Positions 20,153 through 29,588 of a stretch of 64,000 bases of DNA are shown here, one piece after another. Under the pieces are notes generated by a model that searched no databases, was not told the origin of the DNA, and saw only the letters and a program-made list of their open reading frames with translations. The translations under genes and the position numbers were made by a program. The first letter of the stretch is position 1, and the number at the start of each line of letters is the position of its first letter. Source of the DNA: Syntrophobacterales bacterium (GTDB taxonomy: Bacteria > Desulfobacterota > Syntrophobacteria > Syntrophobacterales > Thermodesulforhabdaceae); contig JAOACS010000015.1 in NCBI GenBank assembly GCA_026417655.1, positions 1 to 64,000 of the forward strand. The letters run 5' to 3'.

Positions 20153-20164
20153 ATAAGCCTCCTA

Positions 20165-20527
20165 TTATTCGCCTTTGATTTTTTCTAGGGCTTCTTGTTT
20201 TCTTTTACACTCAATGCAAAGGGTGGTGACTGGTCGAGCCTTGAGCCGCTCAATGTCTATATCGTCACCACACTGTTCACAAATGCCAAAGGTGCCGTTT
20301 TCTATTCGTTCCAGGGCTGCTTGTATCTTGGAAATAAGTTTCCTCTCCCTCTCCCTGATACGGAGCAAAAAGTTTCTTTCTGCCTCTGCTGAGGCTCTAT
20401 CGGCAGGATCGGGGAAAAAGGTCCCATTGTCGCTCATGTCTTGAACGGTTTTTTCAGCTTCCTGCAAAAGCTCCTTCAAACGATCCTGGAGAAGCTTTTT
20501 GAAGTAAAGGAGGTCTTCTTGCTTCAT
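20165..20527 (-). CDS. dksA: DksA/TraR-family zinc-finger transcription factor
   Basis: 120 residues from ATG 20527, with AAGGAG eight bases upstream. DksA binds the RNA polymerase secondary channel and, with ppGpp, adjusts rRNA and stress transcription. A coiled-coil N-terminal half carries the DPADRASAE tip motif (~40-48), and Cys at 83, 86, 104 and 107 form the C4 zinc finger. It is shorter than E. coli DksA (151) but typical of delta-proteobacterial members. Next upstream gene is moaC, 26 bases away. Confidence 0.9.
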   Translation of the reverse strand: MKQEDLLYFKKLLQDRLKELLQEAEKTVQDMSDNGTFFPDPADRASAEAERNFLLRIRERERKLISKIQAALERIENGTFGICEQCGDDIDIERLKARPVTTLCIECKRKQEALEKIKGE

Positions 20528-20553
20528 GGAGCTCACTCCTTACGCGTCTGGAA

Positions 20554-21075
20554 TTAACTCTCATCCCCACCTGTGCGGGGCACGGAAGGGCGCTTGAATG
20601 TACCGCTTTTCCCGCCGGATTTATAAACAAGTCGTATTTGGTCTATAGTCATTGTTTTGTCAAGAGCTTTGCACATATCATAGATAGCAAGGGCTGCAAT
20701 AGCAACGGCAGTAAGGGCTTCCATCTCTACACCGGTTTTATCTGTGGCTCGAACAGTCGAACGGATAGCAATAGCTGGAGGATCCCATTCTATCTCAAAT
20801 TCAACGTTTATGGAGGTAAGAGCGAGCTGGTGACAAAGCGGTATAAGCTCCCAGGTTTTCTTAGCACCCATGATACCAGCTATTCGAGCTGCTTCTAGCA
20901 CGTTCCCCTTAACCGTTTCACCCTTTATAATCGCCTCTAGCACATCCTGTCCCATTTTTATTTTGCCTTCCGCCCTAGCTTCTCGGATTGTTGGGGATTT
21001 TTCAGTAACGTCCACCATCCTAAGGTGGCCCCTTTCGTCTAAATGACTTAATGAAGTGTGGTCTGAAAAGGCCAT
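20554..21075 (-). CDS. moaC: Cyclic pyranopterin monophosphate synthase MoaC
   Basis: 173 residues. MoaC converts the MoaA product to cyclic pyranopterin monophosphate in molybdenum/tungsten cofactor synthesis. Family sequence MVDVTEKSPTIREARAEG, the LIPLCHQLALT segment and TGVEMEALTAVAIAALAIYD with DMCKALDK are present, with the GGKSG end. AAAAGGAGAGAGCTCT precedes the ATG. No other moa gene is in the window, so MoaA must be encoded elsewhere. Confidence 0.95.
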   Translation of the reverse strand: MAFSDHTSLSHLDERGHLRMVDVTEKSPTIREARAEGKIKMGQDVLEAIIKGETVKGNVLEAARIAGIMGAKKTWELIPLCHQLALTSINVEFEIEWDPPAIAIRSTVRATDKTGVEMEALTAVAIAALAIYDMCKALDKTMTIDQIRLVYKSGGKSGTFKRPSVPRTGGDES

Positions 21076-21092
21076 AGAGCTCTCTCCTTTTT

Positions 21093-23162
21093 CTAAGCCT
21101 CCGGTAATAAATCTTCAACCCTTTCCACAATCCTACATGGTGGAAGATTTAGTAACACCTCTCGTCCATAACTTTTGATTCTTATCCTAACATCAAATAT
21201 GCCCACTAACCCCCGATCTTTCGATGAACGAATAAGCCTTCCTATGCCTTGTCGTAGCGTAAGTATCATTTTCGGTAAAAAATAGTTTTTAAAAGAATCG
21301 TAGCCTAACTCTTCCAATCGGCGAGAAGATCCTTCCACTAGAGGATCTACCGGAGAAGGAAAGGGAAGTTTATCAATAAATAATACCTGAAGGCTTTCTC
21401 CCGGGATATCTATTCCTTCCCAAAACGTTCCTGTAGCAACCAGTATGGAATTCTTGTCACGGCGAAATTCTTCTAATATGTGAGCCCTAGATGCTTCTCC
21501 CTGAACAAGGATGTACCTATCAGTTATAGCTTCACGGAGACCGCTTGCTATAGCCCTCATGTTTCGATAACTGGTGCAGAGGAAAAGGGTTCCTCCCGGC
21601 GAGGCTTTAATTAGTGGAGCCGAATAGTTAAGGATAGCTTCTATAAAGTAGGGACTGTCTGGAAGGGGAAAATCCTCCGGAGGGATAAAGCAAACCATTT
21701 GGTCCCTATAGTTATAGGGAGAACCTACCACTAGCGTGTCTGTAGGAGCCGAAAAACCTATCTCTTTCTTAAAATAGTCAAAGGAGGGTCCTTTTTTCAC
21801 ATTGGCTATGGCTATAGTGGCGGAAGTGAAAACAATAGAAGAATAGGAGTTAAGGAGCATATCTGAAACTATGGTGCCTCCATTTAAGGGGGTTATATGA
21901 ATGGAAAAACCTTGTCTTCCTATTTCGAACCATTTAAGGCCTTCAGAGGGTTCATCTTTAGCAAATTCCCTTAGAAGGTCTCGGTTTTTCCGTGCCATGG
22001 AAAGGACTGCTCCATGGTTTTCATTTTTTTCGTCAAAAAGAAGTGTTATTTCATCATAGCACTCGGAAATAGCCAAAAGGATATTTTTTAAACTAAGCTG
22101 ATTCTCTTCGGACTTCAAAGCCTTACTAAAGCTTACTCTATACTCCCTTGAGTCATCTGAGTTAAATGTTGATGGCTGTGATAGGATAGAGTAGAGCCTG
22201 TTGTGGTGTTCTCGGATGTTGTTTCCTATCTCAACAAAATCTTCCCAGATTTTACCGTCTTTTTTGGTTATTAGAGCCACCTCATCCATCAAAGGACTCA
22301 ACTGGTTTGAGTGATAGGAGATAGAAAGGGCCCGAGCGATTACATCTGGTAGGTGATGAGCCTCATCGAAGACAAGGAGATCAGCTGGAGGTATAATATC
22401 AAAGGTTTTGAAGAACTTGCCAACAAGGTCCGTAAAAAGAAGGTAATGATTTACAACAACAAGTTTAGCTTTTTGAGCCCTCTTTCTGATGGTTGTTACG
22501 AAACAGTAAGGGAAAAGACCACAGGATAGGCCAGGACACTGATCGGAAGATATCCCCAAAAGATACCCTAGCTTCTCTTCAAGGAAAGGGATGTCCTGAA
22601 ATTCTTCGGTGGCCTCTTTTACAAGTTCGGTAGCAAACTCTGAGATATCGCCAGTTTCGGTATTCTTTAACCATTGTATTAGGATCTTCATAAACTGTAT
22701 AAAGACCTTTGGGTCTATGGTAGGTCCAATTATTTGATCAAATTTTACGCGGAAAGCATTTCCTTCAAGGAATTTAAGTTTCCTCTTGCAAACGTAATTA
22801 GATCTACCCTTTAGGACACATAGGTAATTCTCGGGTTTGGTATTCATGTCGAGAAGAGTTAACAACAGAGGTATATCCCTTTTTACAAGCTGTTCCTGGA
22901 GTATCTTAGTGGCGGTTGATACGATAACCTTTTTTCCCGAAGCAACTATAGGGGCAAGGTAGGCAAAGGTTTTTCCTATCCCTGTTCCAGCCTCTACTAT
23001 GAGATGTTTTTGGTTTTCTAGTGCTTCCGTTATGGCCATAGCCATTTCAACCTGTTGTGGTCGGTACTCATAGGATGGGACTAGTTTAGAAAGGGCTCCT
23101 TTATGTTCAGAAGATCCAAACCAGGTGTTGAGAACCTCTCTCAGGTAGCCTACCTTGTTCAT
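21093..23162 (-). CDS. dinG: DinG-like ATP-dependent DNA helicase (XPD family)
   Basis: 689 residues. A superfamily 2 iron-sulfur helicase, 5'-3', for damage repair or R-loop removal. Walker A AGTGIGKT at 58-65; five Cys at about 115, 125, 209, 214 and 220, four of which could hold the Fe-S cluster; DEAHH box; and motifs FWEGIDIPGESLQVLFIDKL and LRQGIGRLIRSSKDRG in the C-terminal helicase domain. No exonuclease domain, unlike Gram-positive DinG. It lies 17 bases upstream of moaC on the same strand. YoaA is an alternative name. Confidence 0.85.
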   Translation of the reverse strand: MNKVGYLREVLNTWFGSSEHKGALSKLVPSYEYRPQQVEMAMAITEALENQKHLIVEAGTGIGKTFAYLAPIVASGKKVIVSTATKILQEQLVKRDIPLLLTLLDMNTKPENYLCVLKGRSNYVCKRKLKFLEGNAFRVKFDQIIGPTIDPKVFIQFMKILIQWLKNTETGDISEFATELVKEATEEFQDIPFLEEKLGYLLGISSDQCPGLSCGLFPYCFVTTIRKRAQKAKLVVVNHYLLFTDLVGKFFKTFDIIPPADLLVFDEAHHLPDVIARALSISYHSNQLSPLMDEVALITKKDGKIWEDFVEIGNNIREHHNRLYSILSQPSTFNSDDSREYRVSFSKALKSEENQLSLKNILLAISECYDEITLLFDEKNENHGAVLSMARKNRDLLREFAKDEPSEGLKWFEIGRQGFSIHITPLNGGTIVSDMLLNSYSSIVFTSATIAIANVKKGPSFDYFKKEIGFSAPTDTLVVGSPYNYRDQMVCFIPPEDFPLPDSPYFIEAILNYSAPLIKASPGGTLFLCTSYRNMRAIASGLREAITDRYILVQGEASRAHILEEFRRDKNSILVATGTFWEGIDIPGESLQVLFIDKLPFPSPVDPLVEGSSRRLEELGYDSFKNYFLPKMILTLRQGIGRLIRSSKDRGLVGIFDVRIRIKSYGREVLLNLPPCRIVERVEDLLPEA

Positions 23163-23259
23163 AAAATTTTCCCAAAAGACCTCTTCTTAATACTTTAGAG
23201 CAGAGAATTAAAAGCCCGTAAGTTGGTTGTTATTAGCGCCCACAGGTATTTTCTATCCG

Positions 23260-25689
23260 TTAGAAGAGTCCTGATTTATATACCGACTCGCCTCCCTCCT
23301 CTTCGGGAATTGATCTATCCTCTACAATGGCACTTTCTTCTTCCGATGGTGGTTCGAGATATGCCTTTCGAGATGAGACAGTATCGGGTTTGAAGGGAAC
23401 GTATGCGGTCTTTTCACTACCATCGACACTCGCAACCTTAACAAAAACTACTTGAGGAGGAGGCGTGAAGGGTTTTGCTGGTTTGTCGACAAGCCACTCT
23501 TTCATAAAATCTGTCCAAATGGGGCAGGCCAGTTTACCACCTGCTTCACCATGTCCTAGAGATCTAGTATTGTCATCGTAACCAACCCACACACCGGCTA
23601 TATAATCAGGGGTATAGCCTATGAACCAGGCATCACGGAACTCATTGCTAGTACCAGTTTTGCCGGCAACGGGTCTTCCTAAAGCTTTTGCTGCCTTTCC
23701 TGTACCTTCTTGAATAACAGCCGTAAGCATGTCAGTAATAATGTAGGCCGTATCGGGGGATATGGCAGTCTTCTGAAAGACAGGAAACTCCTCTAGTATA
23801 TTTCCGTGTCTGTCCAAAACCTTTGTGACGAATCTAAAGGGGACGAGGACACCATTGTTTGCAAAAACAGAATAGGCCTGGGTAAGTTCTATAAGGGGAA
23901 GTCCCGAAGCACCAAGAGAAAGAGCGAGAGTAGGTGTAAGAGGCGATTCGATACCGAGCTTTCTGGCCATATCCACAACCTCCTCTATTCCTACGGCATT
24001 AGCGAGCTTTACGGCTACAACGTTCCGAGATAGAGCTAGAGCTTTCCTCAAAGTCATTGGCCCCATATAGGATCCATCGTAATTTCCCGGTTTCCAAAGT
24101 TTACCATTGGAGCCCTTAAAAACGATAGGAGCGTCAACAACGGTTGTGAGCTCGGTGAAACCTTGGTCAACAGCCGCAGCATATACAATGGGTTTAAAGG
24201 CAGAACCTGGTTGGCGCTTTGCTTGCGTTGCCCGGTTGAATTGGCTAGATCTAAAATCCCTTCCTCCAACAAGGGCTAACACATCGCCGGTCTTTAGATC
24301 GGCAACAATCATGGCACCTTCGACCTCGAGGCTTTGTTCAAGTATAAGAGCTTCTACTATCTTTGGCTCTTCACGAGTTCTTTTCGATGGAACCGGTTTT
24401 AGAGGCATTTTCCTTACAGATACCTTTATGACTGAGCCGGGCTGCAGAAGAGACTTCATCGTAGAATAACCCTTTCCCGTCCATTCCCAACCGCTTCGTT
24501 CAAGAAGAAACTCTTTGGATCCAACTGAAACAACAAAGGCTTTACGTGAGTCATCACTTGCCAACACTAGACCATCAAGAATTTGATCCTCCAAGATGTT
24601 TTGCTGGCGCTCTCTAAGTTCCTGTATAAAAGCTTTCCATTGGGTTTTTGGAATTACTTTTAGAACACCCTTAAAGCCATGACGTTTTTCATAGTCTGAA
24701 AGTCCCTTAAGAAGAGCCCTTTCTGCAAGGGATTGGGCCTTGATATCGTAGGTGGTATAGACTTGAAGGCCCTCTTCGTAAAAGATCTTTTCACCATAGC
24801 GGTCAACAAGGCGACGTCGAACCTCTTCTATGAAGTGATTCATTTCTTTGAGGGATTTCCCTCTATGGCCCTTCAGCTCTATGAGTTGTTGACGGGCCTC
24901 TTCAGCCTCCTTTTTAGAAATAAAACGCTCTTCTTCCATCCGCTGTATAACGAAAAGCTGACGTCTTCTTGCCTCGTCGAAGTTTTCATAGGGATTGAAT
25001 TTTGATGGTGCCTTAGGAAGCCCAGCTATGAGAGCCGCCTCGGCAATGTTCAAATCCTGGACGTGCTTTCCAAAAAAGGTTCTCGCTGCAGCTTCAACGC
25101 CATAGGCTCCAGCTCCGAAATAGACTTGATTAAGGTAAAGCTCTAGGATTTCGTCTTTGGAGAGAAATTTATCGATCTTATAGGCAAGGATAGCTTCACG
25201 GATCTTTCTCTGCCAGGTTCTTTCTGGAGAAAGCAAAAGAGATTTAACCACCTGTTGGGTGATGGTGCTGCCGCCTTGAACTATTGTTCCAGCTCTGAGA
25301 TTGGCAAGGGCTGCTCTAAGAACTCCCCAAATATCTATGCCTGGATGTTCGTAGAACCGAGCATCTTCGGCGGCAAGAAAGGCTTTTATGACGTGCCTAG
25401 GAATGTCGTTAATTCGAACAAGATAACGTCTTTCATGGTAAAATTCAGCTATAGGGGTCTCATCGGCAGCATAAAAGGTGGTGACGAGAGGGGGATGGTA
25501 GTTTTTTAGCGAATCTACCGACGGGAGTCCCTTCGTAATATTGTTGTAAAGGGATAAACCTACCCCTATGGCAAAGGCCAGTAAAGACAAAATGATTACC
25601 AAAGAGACAGTAATCCACAAGGAGAGGCTACCTTTTTTAGAAAAGTGGTTATAAAGTCTGGAGTTAGTTGAGTCTTCCTTTCTCTTCAT
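23260..25689 (-). CDS. mrcA: Penicillin-binding protein 1A (bifunctional)
   Basis: 809 residues. A membrane-anchored peptidoglycan glycosyltransferase and DD-transpeptidase. One N-terminal membrane span at about 23-47. The GT51 domain has EDARFYEHPGIDIWGVLRA with the catalytic Glu, and GGSTITQQVVKSLLL. The transpeptidase has RQPGSAFKP (SxxK), SRN and KTGTSNE motifs. An insert between the domains resembles the OB-like PBP1A region. The C-terminal tail is acidic and disordered. Divergent from the DUF554 gene across 185 bases. Confidence 0.93.
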   Translation of the reverse strand: MKRKEDSTNSRLYNHFSKKGSLSLWITVSLVIILSLLAFAIGVGLSLYNNITKGLPSVDSLKNYHPPLVTTFYAADETPIAEFYHERRYLVRINDIPRHVIKAFLAAEDARFYEHPGIDIWGVLRAALANLRAGTIVQGGSTITQQVVKSLLLSPERTWQRKIREAILAYKIDKFLSKDEILELYLNQVYFGAGAYGVEAAARTFFGKHVQDLNIAEAALIAGLPKAPSKFNPYENFDEARRRQLFVIQRMEEERFISKKEAEEARQQLIELKGHRGKSLKEMNHFIEEVRRRLVDRYGEKIFYEEGLQVYTTYDIKAQSLAERALLKGLSDYEKRHGFKGVLKVIPKTQWKAFIQELRERQQNILEDQILDGLVLASDDSRKAFVVSVGSKEFLLERSGWEWTGKGYSTMKSLLQPGSVIKVSVRKMPLKPVPSKRTREEPKIVEALILEQSLEVEGAMIVADLKTGDVLALVGGRDFRSSQFNRATQAKRQPGSAFKPIVYAAAVDQGFTELTTVVDAPIVFKGSNGKLWKPGNYDGSYMGPMTLRKALALSRNVVAVKLANAVGIEEVVDMARKLGIESPLTPTLALSLGASGLPLIELTQAYSVFANNGVLVPFRFVTKVLDRHGNILEEFPVFQKTAISPDTAYIITDMLTAVIQEGTGKAAKALGRPVAGKTGTSNEFRDAWFIGYTPDYIAGVWVGYDDNTRSLGHGEAGGKLACPIWTDFMKEWLVDKPAKPFTPPPQVVFVKVASVDGSEKTAYVPFKPDTVSSRKAYLEPPSEEESAIVEDRSIPEEEGGESVYKSGLF

Positions 25690-25806
25690 TTTGAAAAAGC
25701 GAGCTCCTTTTCGGGTATTTTAAATCACCTGGTAGTTCTAGATCATGGATATTGCTATGTAAAGCGGTTTTTTCTTAATAAAATTCGGCTTTTCAGCATA
25801 CTTGGG

Positions 25807-25835
25807 ACGTGTTATGAGGACAAGACACGTAAAAT
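25807..25835 (+). promoter_or_regulatory. Inverted repeat with -10-like element upstream of the DUF554 gene
   Basis: ACGTGT at 25807-25812 is mirrored by ACACGT at 25825-25830, with 12 bases between. TAAAAT at 25830-25835 touches the second arm and resembles a -10 box; the first arm occupies the -35 position. This could be an operator-covered promoter. No family of regulator is recognised. Confidence 0.3.
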
Positions 25836-25874
25836 AGGGGTCTACACATTCGAACAGTAAGGTTGAGGTTTACT

Positions 25875-26600
25875 ATGGTTGGAACTCTTATAAACATTGC
25901 GGCCGTTTCGGTGGGATCCACCCTTGGCGTTATGCTTGGGAATAGGTTTCCTCAGCGTATTCAGGAGACAGTTTTTGATGGTCTTGGGTTACTCACACTT
26001 TTCATCGGTTTCCAGATGGCTTTTAAAACGGAGAATGTGCTTATTGTCCTAGGATCGCTCCTTGTGGGAGGTGTTGTTGGTGAGCTTTTTAAGATTGAAG
26101 ATAGGTTGAACCGGCTTGGAGAGATCCTTCAAAGAACCTTCTCCATGGAGCGGCACAAAAAGTTTGTAGAGGGATTCGTTACAGCAAGTCTTCTTTTCTG
26201 TGTTGGCCCTATGGCCATTCTGGGATCAATCCGGGATGGCCTTACGGGGGACTATACCATTCTTGCAGTTAAATCAATGCTTGATGGTTTCGCTTCCCTT
26301 GGTTTTGCATCGGCCTTGGGTTGGGGGGTGCTCTTTTCGATTCTTACGGTTTTTCTTTTTCAGGGAAGTATTACCCTGAGTGCTGCCTGGATTCAAAAGC
26401 TTCTTACCACATCAATGGTTAACGAGATGACGGCAGCAGGAGGACTTATAATTGTAGGGATTGGCATAAGACTTTTGAAGATAAAAGACATTCGGGTAGG
26501 CAACTTTTTACCAGCCTTAGCCATAGCCCCTACTACTGTTTTTATTCTTGACCGTCTTAGGCCGTGGATTGATCTTTTGAAAGAATTGATAAACTCTTGA
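25875..26600 (+). CDS. DUF554 family membrane protein (YqgA/YdfK-like)
   Basis: 241 residues from ATG 25875, with GAGG about eight bases upstream; a TTG at 25863 is an alternative. Six to seven hydrophobic segments, with the start VGTLINIAAVSVGSTLGVMLG and the FCVGPMAILGSIRDGLTGDY motif typical of DUF554. The family is widespread with no established function; transport of a small solute is a guess from its membrane nature. It stands alone between PBP1A and the efflux genes. Confidence 0.88.
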   Translation: MVGTLINIAAVSVGSTLGVMLGNRFPQRIQETVFDGLGLLTLFIGFQMAFKTENVLIVLGSLLVGGVVGELFKIEDRLNRLGEILQRTFSMERHKKFVEGFVTASLLFCVGPMAILGSIRDGLTGDYTILAVKSMLDGFASLGFASALGWGVLFSILTVFLFQGSITLSAAWIQKLLTTSMVNEMTAAGGLIIVGIGIRLLKIKDIRVGNFLPALAIAPTTVFILDRLRPWIDLLKELINS

Positions 26601-26734
26601 AAGAGGCTTTCCCTTATTTCGACAGCCGAGGGGCTCTGAAGAATCAATGGATATAAAGAGGCGGTTCCTGCTCACAAAGGGAGTATGAGATAGTCTAAAG
26701 AGGGTTCAAAGCGAGGCATAGAGGGAGAGTAGGC

Positions 26735-27982
26735 ATGAGTAGGGAGTTGGAGCAGATTTCTCAAAATGGTATTTCATCGCTAAGAAATAACCATAGGTTA
26801 AAAAGGGTGCTTATAGCTTTTATAGGGTTTATTACATTAGGAAGCCTTATCTGGTGGTTTTACACTAGTCGTTATGTAAGAACCGATAACGCCTATGTCG
26901 TGGCCGACAGCGCTACTGTAAGTAGCAGGATTCCTGGTAGGGTGGTTAAAATCTATGTAGAAAATGATGACTCTGTAAAGGAGGGGATGCTTCTTCTTGA
27001 AATTGATCCCTCGGATTACGCCTTAAAGGTTCAACAGTCGGAAGCCAATCTAAAAGCTCTCGAAGAAGAACTAAATTTACGTAGGGCTAGTCTTTCTTAC
27101 ATAGAAACCACAATGACCGCTAATGTCGATGCCGCTAAAGCCACCCTTAAGATAGCTCTCGATAGAGAGCATCAAGCCCAGAAAAAGATTGAGGAAATAG
27201 AGGAAAAGAGGAAATCGGCTGAAGCTGATCTGAAACAGGCGGAAAAGGATTTCAGACGCTTTGGGGCTCTCTATGATCAAAGGGCCATCTCAGAACGTGA
27301 ACTTGATCGAACTAGAACAGCCTACAAAAAAGCCCTTGCCCAGTATGAAGCTCTGTCGGCGGAACTGGCTTCGGCTCGAATAGCCCTTAGCTCGGCCAAG
27401 AAGGAGACGGAACGAGCTCAGGCACAACTTCGTGCTGCCGAAGCTCAGGATCTTCAAGCTCAGATGGAAAGGCATCGAATTAAAAATCTTGAAGCTCAGG
27501 TAGAAAAAGCTAAGGCAGAACTTGAATTGGCGAAACTTCAGTTGTCCTACTGTAAAATTTTCGCACCTATTTCTGGTTATGTAGCCCAGAGGCGATTTCA
27601 GGTAGGCGACTGGATTCAGACAGGGCAGCCTCTTCTTGCTATTGTGCCTCTACATGAAGTTTATGTTGAGGCGAATTTCAAGGAGACTCAACTTAAGAAT
27701 ATGCGAATTGGACAAAGGGCGGAAATTCGAGCCGATGTATACCCTAGATATGTTTATAAGGGTAGGGTTATAGGGATTAGAGCCGGAACGGGTGCCGCCT
27801 TTTCGCTCCTTCCACCAGAAAATGCCACAGGAAACTGGATTAAAGTGGTTCAACGAGTTCCTGTGAAGATCGCTTTGGATGAGCCTCCACCATCAGAATA
27901 TCCCCTCCGGGTTGGATTATCTCTTGAGGTAAAGGTCTATACTTCAGATAGATCTGGTTCGAAACTCAAGGAGGAGAGGTAA
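26735..27982 (+). CDS. emrA: Membrane fusion protein of an EmrA/HlyD-type efflux pump
   Basis: 415 residues. Periplasmic adaptor of a tripartite multidrug pump. One inner-membrane span near residues 25-45 is followed by RYVRTDNAYVVADSATVSSRIPG, the EmrA start of the lipoyl domain. A long coiled-coil hairpin rich in Ala, Glu and Lys spans ~100-260, then the second lipoyl half (SGYVAQRRFQVGDWIQTGQPLLAIV) and a beta-barrel. Directly upstream (7 bases) of the EmrB-like transporter. No TolC-like channel or regulator is adjacent. Confidence 0.92.
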   Translation: MSRELEQISQNGISSLRNNHRLKRVLIAFIGFITLGSLIWWFYTSRYVRTDNAYVVADSATVSSRIPGRVVKIYVENDDSVKEGMLLLEIDPSDYALKVQQSEANLKALEEELNLRRASLSYIETTMTANVDAAKATLKIALDREHQAQKKIEEIEEKRKSAEADLKQAEKDFRRFGALYDQRAISERELDRTRTAYKKALAQYEALSAELASARIALSSAKKETERAQAQLRAAEAQDLQAQMERHRIKNLEAQVEKAKAELELAKLQLSYCKIFAPISGYVAQRRFQVGDWIQTGQPLLAIVPLHEVYVEANFKETQLKNMRIGQRAEIRADVYPRYVYKGRVIGIRAGTGAAFSLLPPENATGNWIKVVQRVPVKIALDEPPPSEYPLRVGLSLEVKVYTSDRSGSKLKEER

Positions 27983-27989
27983 AAGGCCT

Positions 27990-29555
27990 GTGAGAAATAG
28001 CGAGATCCAAAAGCCCCCTAGTCCAAGCAAATGGATTATTGCCTTCACAGTGATTCTTCCTACCTTCATAGAAGTAATGGATACTAGTGTTGTGAACGTA
28101 TCTCTTCCCCATATCCAAGGAAGTCTTAACGCGGGAGTAGATGAGGTTACATGGGTTCTTACCTCTTATTTAGTCTCTAATGCTATCGTCATTCCAATTA
28201 CTGGGTGGCTTGCGAGCCTCTTCGGTCGAAGAAATTATCTTCTCTTTAGTATTATCCTTTTTACTTTGAGCTCTATCCTATGTGGTGCTGCTCCATCCCT
28301 TGAAGTTCTAATAATTGCAAGAATTCTTCAGGGATTAGGGGGAGGAGGACTTCAACCGCTTTCTCAGGCTATACTTCTAGAAACCTTTCCAAGGCGGGAA
28401 CACGGAATGGCGATGGCTATTTTCGGTATGGGCGTCGTATTCGCACCTATTCTAGGCCCTGTAGTGGGAGGATGGATTACCGATAATTGGAGTTGGCGAT
28501 GGGTTTTCTATATAAACATTCCTGCTGGAATTCTTGCCGTAATTTTGACTCTTTCATTTATCTTCGATCCGCCCTATATCCGCCGAAAGCTAGTCTCTAT
28601 AGATTATTGGGGACTTGCTTTGCTCTCGATAGGGCTCGGTTGCCTTCAGGTTGTGCTTGATAAAGGAGAAAGGGAAGACTGGTTTAATTCTAACTTCATA
28701 GTGACGCTTAGTGTAATATCAATAGTAAGTCTTATTGCCTTTGTTATTGTTGAACTCAAGACGGAACATCCAGTTGTGAATTTAAGAATTCTTAAGGATA
28801 GAACCTTCATTTTTGGCAATATCATTATGTTTACGGGGTTTTTCTGTATATTTGGAAGTATTGTCCTTCTTCCGCTTTATCTTCAAAATCTCATGGGTTA
28901 TACTGCCTTTTGGGCAGGGCTTGTGTTGGGTCCGGGTGGAATTGCTAGCCTCATGGTAATGCCTATAGTTGGACAACTTATCAGACGAGGGATACAACCG
29001 AAGTTGTTACTATCCCTTGGACTTATTTTAACTACCTGTAGCCTTTTTCAAATGGCTCATTTTAATCTTGATGCAGATTTCATAAGCGTTTCTATACCGA
29101 GAATTATCCTAGGTTTTGGGGTGGGAATGTTTTTTGTGCCTCTTGGGGCTGCATCTTATGTGAATATTAGAGTAGAAGATATGGGACAGGCTACGGGAAT
29201 TTTCAATTTACTTCGGAATCTTGGGGGGAGTTTCGGAACGGCCTTTTCAACCACTATACTTTCTCAGAGGTCTCAATTTCATCAACACATGCTTATTGAA
29301 CATATCACACCCTTTAATCCGATCTTTCAGGAAAGATTTCATGCCATTATGAATTTTATAGGAGGGGAGCATTTGTCGTGGATTCAACAGCAACAGGGAC
29401 TCTCTCTCTTCTATAGAGAAATCTTACGCCATGCTGGCATGTTAGCCTTTAACGATACCTTTTGGGTTTTGGGATGGATGACAGGTTGGTTAGTCCTTCT
29501 TGCTCTATTGATGAAGGGACCAAGGAAACCGATTATTATGGGAGCGGCCCATTAG
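27990..29555 (+). CDS. emrB: DHA2-family multidrug transporter (EmrB-like)
   Basis: 521 residues with about 14 hydrophobic spans, an MFS drug:H+ antiporter. Motifs: LPTFIEVMDTSVVNVSLPHI in TM1 (motif D1 with the acidic residue), the loop GRR between TM2 and TM3, and GPVVGGWITDNWSWRWVFYIN (motif C). GTG at 27990 is the start; a purine stretch AAAGGCCT precedes it. Works with the adaptor upstream to export hydrophobic compounds. Substrate unknown. Confidence 0.93.
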   Translation: MRNSEIQKPPSPSKWIIAFTVILPTFIEVMDTSVVNVSLPHIQGSLNAGVDEVTWVLTSYLVSNAIVIPITGWLASLFGRRNYLLFSIILFTLSSILCGAAPSLEVLIIARILQGLGGGGLQPLSQAILLETFPRREHGMAMAIFGMGVVFAPILGPVVGGWITDNWSWRWVFYINIPAGILAVILTLSFIFDPPYIRRKLVSIDYWGLALLSIGLGCLQVVLDKGEREDWFNSNFIVTLSVISIVSLIAFVIVELKTEHPVVNLRILKDRTFIFGNIIMFTGFFCIFGSIVLLPLYLQNLMGYTAFWAGLVLGPGGIASLMVMPIVGQLIRRGIQPKLLLSLGLILTTCSLFQMAHFNLDADFISVSIPRIILGFGVGMFFVPLGAASYVNIRVEDMGQATGIFNLLRNLGGSFGTAFSTTILSQRSQFHQHMLIEHITPFNPIFQERFHAIMNFIGGEHLSWIQQQQGLSLFYREILRHAGMLAFNDTFWVLGWMTGWLVLLALLMKGPRKPIIMGAAH

Positions 29556-29588
29556 AAGGCCTAATTTCATGAGTGGAGGAGATACCCT

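Noticed and set aside
23806-24469. Plus-strand open frames within the PBP1A gene
   Set aside because: Antisense to conserved transpeptidase motifs; no support as genes.
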